Positions 46,999 through 54,751 of a stretch of 64,000 bases of DNA are shown here, piece by piece; within the stretch, counting starts at the first letter, position 1; every line of letters begins with the position of its first letter. The stretch comes from Paenibacillus peoriae KCTC 3763 (GTDB lineage: Bacteria > Bacillota > Bacilli > Paenibacillales > Paenibacillaceae): contig NZ_AGFX01000011.1 of the NCBI RefSeq assembly GCF_000236805.1, positions 62,001 to 126,000 of the forward strand. The letters are read 5' to 3'. The notes under the pieces are model-generated. The model was not told where the DNA came from and did not search any database. It saw only the letters and a program-made list of their open reading frames with translations. A program made the position numbers and the translations under genes.

Positions 46999-47829
46999 AT
47001 GGAGATAATAAAGCAAGTATTAGGCTTAGAAGAGTATTCTAAGTATAAGAAACAAATCCCCTTTTTTATGGAGGGATTAACAAAAGAGTTATCACTTATT
47101 GTTCAATCTGATGATATAGGTAATCTTAATATGAATACAGAACAATTTGTAAAATATACAGAAATTAAATATTGGTTAGAAATAATTGAATATGATCTTA
47201 CTTGTATTCAAAGTTGTTTAATTTATTTAATGTATGTGGATGCTCCAAAGAATAAAGAGAATGATTGTGTAGGATTGCTTGACTCGATAGACTATTTTTT
47301 CTTTTTTGATAGTGCATTGAATAAATTTTTTTCATTGGTTGAAAGAATATTACAACTTATTAATACTGTTTGGAATTTGGAACTTATAAAAGACAAGATA
47401 GGCAAAGAAAGCGTAACTCTTACTAATATTATAAAGAATTTAGAGACTAGAAATTTATCTTCTGTTAAAGAAAGTCTTATTAATATTGATCTAGAAACTA
47501 GATCACTCAGAAGAATAAGAAATGCAATTACGCATCACTATCATCCATTAAATTCACCGTTCTATACACAAAAAACCTCCCATCCAGATAAAACAATTTA
47601 TTTAGATAAAGTTCTTCTTCCTAATAAAATTAAATCAAGTGTTTCCTCAATTAACGAACTTAAAGATATTTTCATTAAAATAAATACTTCAATTGAAAGA
47701 ATAGTTACTAATATCAAAGAAGAATTTAAAATTGAATGTGTAGTAATAACTGAGAATATTGTTACTAACGTAAAGTATATGGTAATGGATTTTAAGAGTT
47801 TAAACAAAGAAGCCGACTCCATCGGATAA
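46999..47829 (+). CDS. cassette gene 17, HEPN-like protein
   Basis: 276 residues, helical. LRRIRNAITHHYHPL near residue 173-188 has the RNxxxxH pattern of HEPN ribonucleases. AAAAAAGGAGATG precedes ATG 46999. The stop TAA (47827-47829) lies inside the left core of the next attC-like element, giving a very compact cassette. Confidence 0.7.
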   Translation: MEIIKQVLGLEEYSKYKKQIPFFMEGLTKELSLIVQSDDIGNLNMNTEQFVKYTEIKYWLEIIEYDLTCIQSCLIYLMYVDAPKNKENDCVGLLDSIDYFFFFDSALNKFFSLVERILQLINTVWNLELIKDKIGKESVTLTNIIKNLETRNLSSVKESLINIDLETRSLRRIRNAITHHYHPLNSPFYTQKTSHPDKTIYLDKVLLPNKIKSSVSSINELKDIFIKINTSIERIVTNIKEEFKIECVVITENIVTNVKYMVMDFKSLNKEADSIG

Positions 47830-47968
47830 CAACAGATTTACGCTGTGGGCATTCGCCCTTGGTTGGAAGTAGATAGATAGCGAAGAAGTAACTCACCAAC
47901 ACATTCATTTTCCTTAGATAAGAGCTATCTAAGGAAAATGAACATCGTGAATCCCAAAAACGTTAGCC
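47825..47968 (+). repeat. attC-like element 16 (family C)
   Basis: Left core GATAAC 47825-47830, right core GTTAGCC 47962-47968. Internal CATTTTCCTTAGATAAGAGC / GCTATCTAAGGAAAATG hairpin. Confidence 0.83.
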
Positions 47969-48005
47969 GAAAGCCCTAAATAAATTTTAAAAAGGATGTT
48001 ATCGA

Positions 48006-48551
48006 ATGAAAATGAAGGAAATCCTTAATAAAAAATCCTCATGTAAGATCAGTAACATGCTTATGAGCAAACTTATATGGTACAAACATTATCAGCCCTT
48101 TTGTGATGAAATAATCGAAGAACAAGAAAAACCGCCATATTGGATTATTGAACTATCTGTTGTGAAGTTTCAGCCTACAGCGATTGAGATAGTAAATAAA
48201 TACATACATTCTGAACCATTTATCGAGCTGGATTACGGATATATGGAAAATCAATATATAGCTTGTCTTTATCTGAAATATATTAGCAGAGAGATATCTT
48301 GGGCTAGTTTTCTTTTTTCATCAGGACAATATGCTGATAGTTACCAATCTGTTAAAGAGCATTGTGAATATTTTTATGGCTTACTTACTAAGTATGAAGA
48401 CTCTGACTTTAATACCGACGTTGAGCAGAAACAAAAAAGGGAGATATATAATAAATTCAGTAATGAAATAGATGAAATAAATCCTATATATAAGTCCTTC
48501 AAGGAATACTACAATAAATATTTACACAGGAAAGAAATTAATACCGATTAG
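48006..48551 (+). CDS. cassette gene 18, hypothetical protein
   Basis: 181 residues, helical and aromatic-rich (KPPYWIIELSVVKFQPTAIE; YIACLYLKYISREISWASFL). No domain recognised. Upstream AAAAAGGATG. Single-gene cassette. Confidence 0.75.
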   Translation: MKMKEILNKKSSCKISNMLMSKLIWYKHYQPFCDEIIEEQEKPPYWIIELSVVKFQPTAIEIVNKYIHSEPFIELDYGYMENQYIACLYLKYISREISWASFLFSSGQYADSYQSVKEHCEYFYGLLTKYEDSDFNTDVEQKQKREIYNKFSNEIDEINPIYKSFKEYYNKYLHRKEINTD

Positions 48552-48579
48552 GAGGTAGTTCGAAGAAGAAGGGCCATCG

Positions 48580-48694
48580 GCTAACATAATATTCAAGCTG
48601 CGGCTCCAATGGAGCCTGGGTCTGCGGGAAGGATTCCGAAGAGGCATTTCAGCAGACAACTCTGACGGGTTCATGAATACAGAGACTATGATAG
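48580..48694 (+). repeat. attC-like element 17, right core degenerate (family A)
   Basis: Left core GCTAAC 48580-48585; the right end reads GACTATGATAG where AACGTTATAG is expected, so probably inactive. Confidence 0.75.
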
Positions 48695-48719
48695 TAACTC
48701 AATGAAGGCACCTACCTCG

Positions 48720-48886
48720 TCTAACATCGCATTCAACGCATCGGACCGGGACAAGCCAGGCCCTTGGTACGGAAGGGCGTTTCAGGGGAGCGGAATCACC
48801 GGACACATTCAACCGGCTAAGTGGCAGAGCCACCCGGACCTTCGGTCCTTAAGTCATTGAACGTCGTGAATACAGGAACGTTATAG
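48720..48886 (+). repeat. attC-like element 18 (long family D)
   Basis: 167 bp, longest copy. Left core TCTAAC 48720-48725, right core GTTATAG 48880-48886. It follows element 17 after only about 25 nt, so this cassette has no gene. Confidence 0.82.
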
Positions 48887-48953
48887 GAAATCAGCGCAAG
48901 AAATTAATTGTGGATTAAACTAACGGGCAGTTATGCTTAGTGAAAATGAGCAA

Positions 48954-48990
48954 AAGCAGCCCATCCTCTGACGAGGAACGAGCTGCTTAT
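48954..48990. terminator. bidirectional terminator within cassette 20
   Basis: AAGCAGC (48954-48960) / GCTGCTT (48982-48988) stem with inner CTC/GAG pairing. A-rich before and T-rich after, so it can work for either strand; it lies beyond the 3' end of the minus-strand gene at 49090. Confidence 0.6.
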
Positions 48991-49089
48991 TACTTTTCTA
49001 TCTCTTTTTCCATTTTGGAGTACATATTCCCTCAAAATTGAGGTTTTTACAGGTCTATCATTCAAGTGCTGAAAATTACAAATATGGTG

Positions 49090-49515
49090 TTAGGTTCTCG
49101 TTTTAACGGCTAACCCACTAAACGATACAGGCCCAACAACATCGGCTCTTGTATTTGCAGTAAGGTTTTCTGCTGTGACTGTGTAAACATGGGCACCGGC
49201 TTTTACATTTCTATCTTCCGCCTGGAACGTGACTGCATAATTTTGTTCAGAACTAGCAGATTCGATACCTTGTTGGGTGTTGAAAATCTCTCTTCCATCG
49301 CGGAAAATTCTAAAGAGTATTTGCGCAATGCCAGTGACACCTCGAACACCCACAGTTGCTACTAAATCTACCCGATTAGGTTGAGAATTGGCTGGAATCC
49401 GTAAAGTGACTTTTGCAAGGAGAGATCTTGCTGGTGAACGTCGGATAGTAAATGAGTTTGCTAAGTTGAATCTACGGCGCGGTTGTACGGCAGCTTTATC
49501 AAGAATACGTACCAA
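49090..49515 (-). CDS. cassette 20 gene, beta-rich hypothetical protein, reverse orientation
   Basis: 141 residues if started at the TTG at 49515, which has AAGAGGAG 8 nt upstream; the longer frame to 49674 lacks a ribosome site. Rich in Val, Thr, Arg and Ala (LLAKVTLRIPANSQPNRVDL), suggesting a beta-sandwich of the kind found on spore or cell surfaces; no family recognised. One of the few genes opposing the array direction, so it must have its own promoter. Confidence 0.65.
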   Translation of the reverse strand: MVRILDKAAVQPRRRFNLANSFTIRRSPARSLLAKVTLRIPANSQPNRVDLVATVGVRGVTGIAQILFRIFRDGREIFNTQQGIESASSEQNYAVTFQAEDRNVKAGAHVYTVTAENLTANTRADVVGPVSFSGLAVKTRT

Positions 49516-49730
49516 AATATCAACTCCTCTTGTTTGATATCTCCATGATATGTTGGACACAAAGAGAATGATTGGACAATTATGTAAGATGCTTTGATTT
49601 GAATCAAATACATTATGAACAATGGTAAAGAGCAAATTACAGGTGGTGGTGAATAATTGTAAGGGGATGTACAAGAAATCCTAACCTACTACGTATTTCA
49701 TAACTGTAATGTTACTAAATAATTATTATC

Positions 49731-49772
49731 CACCAGGAGCGCCTCAGCAGACATAGAATGACGTTAACGGGA
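49731..49772 (+). repeat. remnant of the right half of an attC-like element
   Basis: CCAGGAGCGCCTCAGCAGAC followed by ATAGAATGACGTTAACGG recalls the GCAGAC ... GAATAC ... GTTA right arm of family A. No left arm is seen. Likely a deletion scar. Confidence 0.45.
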
Positions 49773-49822
49773 AACGATAGTTAAAAAAATGATTTTGTAT
49801 TTCGAATAAGGCGTTGACATCC

Positions 49823-49964
49823 TATAACATAATATTCGCGCTGTGGCCGTTGGCCCTTGATCTGCTAGGAGTTCTTTCGAAGAAGAGGAGTCAGGCAGAT
49901 ACATCCATTCCCCTAAGATAGGAACTATCTAAGGGGAATGGATGTCGAGAATACAACGTTAGAC
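49823..49964 (+). repeat. attC-like element 19 (family C)
   Basis: Left core TATAAC 49823-49828, right core GTTAGAC 49958-49964; internal CATTCCCCTAAGATAGGAAC hairpin as at 33266. Confidence 0.83.
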
Positions 49965-50010
49965 GAAACCTGTGCAAGGAAAAAATAAAAAGACAATGGA
50001 GGTATGTTTG

Positions 50011-50460
50011 GTGCTGACATTAGAAAAAGCTAGAAAAAATGATGCTCAAAAACTTGCTGAAATACAAAAGGCCAGTTTTGAGGATGAATCAAAGCATTTT
50101 AATAATAACGAAACCGTTGGGCCAATAGGATATGACTCCATAAGTTGGCAAGCAGAGATGATGCAAAATTGTGAATATTTCAAGGTACTCTTTAATGGAG
50201 AAATAATAGGGGGAGCTATGATATTTGTAGAATGTAATCAAGTGCATAATCTAGGAAGAATCTTTATTGATCCAAATTTTAAAAATCAAGGAATTGGAAC
50301 GAAGGTGATGGAGAAAATTGAAAATAAATTTCCAGACAGCACTGAATGGTGGCTGGATACTCCTAGCTGGAGTGTCAAGAATCATCACTTCTATTCAAAG
50401 TGTGGGTTTACTAAAGTTAGAGAAGAAGGTGACTTATACATTTTTGAAAAGACTTTATAA
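50011..50460 (+). CDS. cassette gene 22, GNAT N-acetyltransferase
   Basis: 149 residues from GTG 50011 with GGAGGT at 49998-50003; an ATG at 49996 overlaps that site. Acetyl-CoA motif PNFKNQGIGTKVMEKIENKF and the C-terminal SVKNHHFYSKCGFTKVREEG. Resembles small antibiotic/metabolite acetyltransferases; substrate unknown. Confidence 0.85.
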   Translation: MLTLEKARKNDAQKLAEIQKASFEDESKHFNNNETVGPIGYDSISWQAEMMQNCEYFKVLFNGEIIGGAMIFVECNQVHNLGRIFIDPNFKNQGIGTKVMEKIENKFPDSTEWWLDTPSWSVKNHHFYSKCGFTKVREEGDLYIFEKTL

Positions 50461-50502
50461 ACTTATTTTTTTGTGGCTTAATCAGGGATGGCACAATTAT
50501 CG

Positions 50503-50616
50503 TATAGCATAATATTCAAGCAGTGGCTCCTTACGGAGCCTTGGTCTGCTGGAAGGATCTCGAGGAGGCATTCGGCAGACAACCCCTCCGGGGTTCATGA
50601 ATACTGAACGTTATAT
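50503..50616 (+). repeat. attC-like element 20 (family A)
   Basis: Left core TATAGC 50503-50508 (A to G change), right core GTTATAT 50610-50616. Confidence 0.82.
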
Positions 50617-50662
50617 GAAATCGGCGGATAATAAAAAGGGTGTTCAAAATACAAAAGATATA

Positions 50663-50689
50663 TTGCGAACGCTCGACTATAAGTATGAT
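50663..50689 (+). promoter_or_regulatory. candidate sigma-A promoter inside cassette 23
   Basis: TTGCGA (50663-50668), 15-nt spacer, TATGAT (50684-50689), upstream of the two-gene unit at 50741. Confidence 0.4.
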
Positions 50690-50740
50690 AAAATCGAGAT
50701 AGAAAGAAGGAATAGGACGAAATTGTAGGAGGTAAAACGA

Positions 50741-50998
50741 ATGAAATGGCAAGAAGTAAGAGAATTGTTTCCTGACCAATTTGTTCTGGTTTCCATACTT
50801 AATTATCGTGAGGAAGGCAACAAAAAAATAGTAGATGAAGTTGCACCGATTCGCACAATATCAGAAGAAGATGCTAATAAAGAGTTTTTTCAAGCAAAGC
50901 CTGGGAATTTAGTGTACCATACTTCAAATCAAGATTTTGTGATTCATCTTCGTAGGGATCCATTAATGAGAGTGAGACGTAATAGTGATGAAAATTAA
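50741..50998 (+). CDS. cassette 23 gene a, small partner of the retropepsin-like protein
   Basis: 85 residues (KWQEVRELFPDQFVLVSILN; LVYHTSNQDFVIHLRR), no signal peptide. TAGGAGGT precedes ATG 50741. Overlaps gene b by 11 nt, so translationally coupled. I recall similar small proteins paired with aspartyl-protease-like proteins in Bacillota; the function is unknown. Confidence 0.85.
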   Translation: MKWQEVRELFPDQFVLVSILNYREEGNKKIVDEVAPIRTISEEDANKEFFQAKPGNLVYHTSNQDFVIHLRRDPLMRVRRNSDEN

Positions 50999-51359
50999 CT
51001 ATGACGGACAATTAATTACGACGTCACTTACTGTAACATTCAGAGGAAGAATTTTGAGAATAGATGATGTAATTATAGATACAGGATCTTCACATACTAT
51101 AATTAGTCCTGATATTTTAGAGAAAATCGGTGTGACCTATGAAACAGGGGATTCAATATATGAAGCATATGGGATCGGCAGAAGCATTCCATTCTACACA
51201 AAGATTATGGACAGGATTGAAATAGGTACAAGCAGCTTTGAAAATATAGAAATAGATGTAGGCATACTGCCTAAAGATCATAAAGGGCTACTCGGATTGG
51301 ATATTCTGAAACAACAAAATTTTATTATCGACTTGAAAACATTAGAATTACGTGTATGA
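50988..51359 (+). CDS. cassette 23 gene b, retropepsin-like aspartyl protease
   Basis: 123 residues. The motif VIIDTGSSHTIISPDILEKI has the catalytic DTGS of pepsin-like proteases, and LLGLDILKQQNFIIDLKTLE completes the single-lobe retropepsin fold, which would act as a dimer. ATG 50988 is preferred over GTG 50985. Substrate unknown; gene a may be the substrate or regulator. Confidence 0.88.
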   Translation: MKINYDGQLITTSLTVTFRGRILRIDDVIIDTGSSHTIISPDILEKIGVTYETGDSIYEAYGIGRSIPFYTKIMDRIEIGTSSFENIEIDVGILPKDHKGLLGLDILKQQNFIIDLKTLELRV

Positions 51360-51409
51360 CTTTTGGAGAAAGAATAAAGTTAGTAAAATCGAAGATGCCG
51401 TCGAAATCA

Positions 51410-51553
51410 TATAGCAATGCATCTATGCTGTGGAGTATTGGCCCCTTGGTTATCAGGTGTCACGCACAAAAGCATATTCAGACAACACAGGACCCGACCT
51501 AAGATAAGAGCTATCTAAGGTCGGGTTCTGTCATAGATATAGAAACGTTATCT
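51410..51553 (+). repeat. attC-like element 21 (family C variant)
   Basis: Left core TATAGC 51410-51415, right core GTTATCT 51547-51553. Internal GACCCGACCTAAGATAAGAG with GCTATCTAAGGTCGGGTTC. Confidence 0.75.
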
Positions 51554-51601
51554 ACAATCAAGGTAATGAATGTAACCTAGCAATTCAGAGGAGGGGTTTC
51601 T

Positions 51602-52015
51602 TTGAATCGAAATCAAGCATTTAGAATCATTGGTGAATACTTCGAATCATGGATTAAGAAAGACACTGAAATGTTTAGTAAGGTTATACATGATGCAGCT
51701 ATAATAAGGGAATGTACCGGTGCAGTCATGGAAGGAAAAAATGAATTAGTAAACTGGTTCACTCAATGGAATAACAGTGATAATAAGGTTGATTGCTGGG
51801 AAATCAAAGAAATAGGATTTGATGAAGCAAGTGAAGCAGCGTTTGTTGAATGGAGATTCAAGTGTCTATATGATGCTCAAGAATATGAATGGGATGGGGC
51901 TAGTATAGTATATTTCAAAGAATCTTTAATAATAGAACTAAATGAGTATAAAATGAAGCGAAATAAGTTTTTTCCTTACAGAAGCGTAAAAAACAGAGAA
52001 AGTGGGAGGGAATAA
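51602..52015 (+). CDS. cassette gene 24, NTF2/SnoaL-like protein
   Basis: 137 residues with TTG start 51602 (GGAGGGG upstream). The cone-shaped NTF2-like fold is suggested by AFRIIGEYFESWIKKDTEMF, VMEGKNELVNWFTQWN and FVEWRFKCLYDAQEYEWDGA. A small-molecule binding or isomerase-like role is typical; the specific role is unknown. Confidence 0.8.
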   Translation: MNRNQAFRIIGEYFESWIKKDTEMFSKVIHDAAIIRECTGAVMEGKNELVNWFTQWNNSDNKVDCWEIKEIGFDEASEAAFVEWRFKCLYDAQEYEWDGASIVYFKESLIIELNEYKMKRNKFFPYRSVKNRESGRE

Positions 52016-52034
52016 AAAGATGGACTTGACGGCA

Positions 52035-52194
52035 GATAATAGTATTCTCGCTGCTGGCCTGACGGCCCTTGGTCTGCCCGAGGCATTTCGAGAAGCGAAA
52101 TCAGGCAAACAACCCTGTAAGGCTAAGTGGCGGAGCCACCCGCCGTTCGTGTGGCTTTAACCCTCTCGGGTTCGTGAATACAGAAACGTTATTT
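52035..52194 (+). repeat. attC-like element 22 (long family D)
   Basis: Left core GATAAT 52035-52040 (degenerate), right core GTTATTT 52188-52194; the extra hairpin GGCTAAGTGGCGGAGCCACC recalls 48720. Confidence 0.78.
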
Positions 52195-52236
52195 TCAATT
52201 GCCAAAGCCTAAAAGGTATAATAGGAGGAACGTATC

Positions 52237-52761
52237 TTGACCACAACTTTCACTAAGATAACTGGAGTTGGTTTTATTATTTTATCAGTTTTAAGACTAA
52301 CTCCTTTTATGAATGCTACTGGAAAATGGTTGTTATATATCTCAATCGCAGCATTCTTTCTTATACTATATGACTTACTGGAATTTATTGTTGAAGGCAT
52401 ATGGATGAAGAAAGGAGTAAAGCTAAGTAAATTTCTATTCAGCTTACGTTCTATATTTCTTGGGTGTGCTGTGATGGCTATAATCGTTTTGCCCAATTTA
52501 AAGATCAATATATCTGTCAAAGAAGTTAATACATTTAGCGATGCATTTACATTAATTAGCTTAGGCATAGTGATAACACTAATTGGGTTTAAAACCGAAA
52601 GAGTACAAACCATTTTATATAATAGGAGAAAGACAATAAATAATGAAGTCAGAGAATTTCTCAATTCAATTGAAGGGCAAAGCATGATTAATGAACACAT
52701 AGAAAAACTAAGAATAGAAAATACACACCAGATTAATAAATTAGATGCTGATTCTAAGTAG
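52237..52761 (+). CDS. cassette gene 25, membrane protein
   Basis: 174 residues with a TTG start (AGGAGGAA upstream) and four hydrophobic segments (about 8-24, 32-52, 67-85, 100-118), then a 50-residue cytoplasmic helical tail. No family recognised. Confidence 0.75.
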   Translation: MTTTFTKITGVGFIILSVLRLTPFMNATGKWLLYISIAAFFLILYDLLEFIVEGIWMKKGVKLSKFLFSLRSIFLGCAVMAIIVLPNLKINISVKEVNTFSDAFTLISLGIVITLIGFKTERVQTILYNRRKTINNEVREFLNSIEGQSMINEHIEKLRIENTHQINKLDADSK

Positions 52762-52772
52762 TAGCAACAGCA

Positions 52773-52885
52773 GATAACGTAATATTCAAGCTGCGTCTCA
52801 TTTGGAACTGGGTCTAAGGGGAATTTCGGAGAGGGGTTTCAGCATACAACCCCTAGCGGGGTTCGTGAATACAGAAACATTATAT
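52773..52885 (+). repeat. attC-like element 23 (family A, mutated right core)
   Basis: Left core GATAAC 52773-52778; right core ATTATAT 52879-52885 instead of GTTATAT, the first G being lost. Confidence 0.78.
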
Positions 52886-53031
52886 GATAGAAATGTTAGA
52901 CAACAAATAGAATTAAGGAAAAATACAAGAAAGAAGATAAGAACGCTTGTGCGCAGATCTAGATACAGGTAAAATATAGATACAATTGAATCTTGGGTGG
53001 GTGTGGTTTCCCTTCGAAAGGAGGTGAAGCC

Positions 53032-53124
53032 ATGGAAGTGAAAGATGCGATGACTCTGATGCTGCTATTTGGAACATTCATTCTTGCACTTTTAACATAC
53101 ATTAATAACAACAAGAGAAAGTAA
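53032..53124 (+). CDS. holin-like toxin of a type I system
   Basis: 30 residues, MEVKDAMTLMLLFGTFILAL then TYINNNKRK: a short acidic start, one membrane segment and a basic tail, as in TxpA/BsrE holin-like toxins of Bacillota. AAGGAGGTGAAG precedes ATG 53032. The leader CTTGGGTGGGT (near 52992-53002) is complementary to ACCCACCCCAAG just after the stop, which could sequester translation as in known type I toxin mRNAs. The antisense RNA has not been located with certainty. Confidence 0.7.
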   Translation: MEVKDAMTLMLLFGTFILALLTYINNNKRK

Positions 53125-53125
53125 A

Positions 53126-53161
53126 AACCCACCCCAAGGTTAACGGCCAAAGGTGGGTTTC
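53126..53161 (+). terminator. terminator of the holin-like toxin mRNA
   Basis: AAACCCACC / GGTGGGTTT stem directly after the toxin stop, followed by CTATT. Confidence 0.7.
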
Positions 53162-53208
53162 TATTCCATTGACTTTAGAAGGGATGAACCATCCAAGCCA
53201 ATTGTACT

Positions 53209-53240
53209 GACCAAGTGTTCGCAGCACTTGGTCTTTATTT
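53209..53240 (+). terminator. hairpin terminator downstream of the toxin gene
   Basis: Perfect stem GACCAAGTG (53209-53217) / CACTTGGTC (53224-53232) followed by TTTATTT. It might belong to a small RNA in the 53160-53240 interval. Confidence 0.6.
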
Positions 53241-53342
53241 AAGAATATGATAACACATCAGAAAAGATGAATCAAAAATAAAATGAGTAATAGAATGAAA
53301 AAGAACAGGATAGTAATCAATCTTGAAGAGGCATTTCCATCA

Positions 53343-53407
53343 TATAACATCGTATTTAAGCAGCGACTCCTATCGGAGCCTTGGTCTGCGGGATAAATTT
53401 CGGCAAG
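53343..53407 (+). repeat. attC-like element 24, left half only
   Basis: Left core TATAAC 53343-53348, GACTCC/GGAGCC hairpin and GGTCTGCGG present. The sequence then departs after ATTTCGGCAAGAG and the whole right arm and right core are missing. The next gene's ribosome site begins 14 nt later. Confidence 0.75.
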
Positions 53408-53439
53408 AGTAAATTAAACACAGGAGGAATGAGAATCAG

Positions 53440-53934
53440 TTGACTACATTGACTTTTGAAGAGGTAACTCAACAACACCTTCATGAAATTAGAAAGATTT
53501 ATAATTATTATGTATTAAATACAACAATTTCATTTCATACTGAGGAATTAGATATTAACCAAATTAAATCATCTGTAATGAACAAGGATACACGTTATAA
53601 ATCTTACGTAATCTTTGAGAATAATGAAATAATGGGGTATGTATTGATAACTCAATACAAGAGTAAACAAGCGTATGACACTTGTGGAGAGGTAACCATA
53701 TATTTGAAGCCCAACTGTTTAGGACAAGGTATTGGAAAACAAGCATTGAGTTTTATTGAGGAAGTAGCAAAGGAGCAAGGCTTCCATACATTAATTGCAA
53801 CAATTTGTATGGAGAATACAAGAAGTAAATCATTATTTGACAGAAACGGATATGAGCAATGTGCTCTATTTAAAGAGATAGGATATAAATTTGATAGAAG
53901 ATTAGACATTGGAAGTTTTCAGAAGATATTGTAA
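53440..53934 (+). CDS. cassette gene 27, GNAT of the phosphinothricin-acetyltransferase type
   Basis: 164 residues with TTG start (CAGGAGGAATGAG upstream). IRKIYNYYVLNTTISFHTEE and the acetyl-CoA loop LGQGIGKQALSFIEE match the Pat/Bar-like GNAT subfamily; FDRNGYEQCALFKEIGYKFD near the end also fits. Could modify an amino-acid-like antibiotic; substrate unproven. Confidence 0.85.
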   Translation: MTTLTFEEVTQQHLHEIRKIYNYYVLNTTISFHTEELDINQIKSSVMNKDTRYKSYVIFENNEIMGYVLITQYKSKQAYDTCGEVTIYLKPNCLGQGIGKQALSFIEEVAKEQGFHTLIATICMENTRSKSLFDRNGYEQCALFKEIGYKFDRRLDIGSFQKIL

Positions 53935-53960
53935 GTAGATCATAGAAGTGCCGAACACCA

Positions 53961-54075
53961 TCTAACATAATATTCAAGCAGTGGCTCCTTACAGAGCATT
54001 GGTCTGCTGGAAGGATTTCGAGGAGGCATTCGGCAGACAACCCCTCCGGGGTTCGTGAATACAGAAACGTTAATT
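53961..54075 (+). repeat. attC-like element 25 (family A)
   Basis: Left core TCTAAC 53961-53966, right core GTTAATT 54069-54075. Closely similar in its inner part to element 20. Confidence 0.84.
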
Positions 54076-54114
54076 GAAATTCTGCAAGATAAACAAAAGT
54101 AAGGGGAATCAACA

Positions 54115-54711
54115 ATGTCTTACACTAGACCAGTAATCATTGAACCATATTATGATAAGCCTGAATGGATCACGAACGAGGTTACTCGAGAAGAAATTAT
54201 CTTCCTATCTCCTGAATCAAGTGAGCAAGATGTTGAATTATTTTTAATTCTTCTATTTGGTTACAATCATATCAATATAGAACAATCATTTTGTTTGTCT
54301 TTCAATGAATTACTCAAGCAAGAAGAAGTCGCTATTTCAGGAGGAATCGCTTTCTTTGAAGATGAGAGCAAATATATATTACCAAGCTGTTGCTGTGGGT
54401 TAGAAGATTTCTCTAATGTTATTGATTCTATTTTAAATAAACAAAGTCCATGGATGGGACATGATCCTACCCCGGGTATTACATATATCGGTGATCAAGT
54501 ATGTGTTTGGCCAGATGATCAAGAAACAATCGATAGTAATGTTAATTTCCCCATACAATATTCATATAAAGAACTAATAGATAGTCTAAATAAAACACGA
54601 AAAGAAATACAGGGGTTTATTGAGGGCCCATTATATAAATGGATTGACAAGAGAGACAAAGAGATTGCTGGCACTATGAGAGATCGGATGAAACAATGGA
54701 TTATGAAATAA
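54115..54711 (+). CDS. cassette gene 28, hypothetical protein
   Basis: 198 residues. Notable features are ILPSCCCGLEDFSNVID with three consecutive cysteines, and GHDPTPGITYIGDQVCVWPD. The arrangement recalls small immunity or SMI1-like proteins but no family is recognised. TAAGGGGAATC precedes ATG 54115. Confidence 0.75.
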   Translation: MSYTRPVIIEPYYDKPEWITNEVTREEIIFLSPESSEQDVELFLILLFGYNHINIEQSFCLSFNELLKQEEVAISGGIAFFEDESKYILPSCCCGLEDFSNVIDSILNKQSPWMGHDPTPGITYIGDQVCVWPDDQETIDSNVNFPIQYSYKELIDSLNKTRKEIQGFIEGPLYKWIDKRDKEIAGTMRDRMKQWIMK

Positions 54712-54751
54712 GAAAGTTATGGAAGTATTTCGAAGAAGACGCGAACTTCAG

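Noticed and set aside
32318-54075. Regularly recurring repeats that might suggest CRISPR
   Set aside because: The repeats are 79-167 bp, imperfect, internally paired, and separated by whole genes of different sizes rather than uniform short spacers; no cas genes are present.
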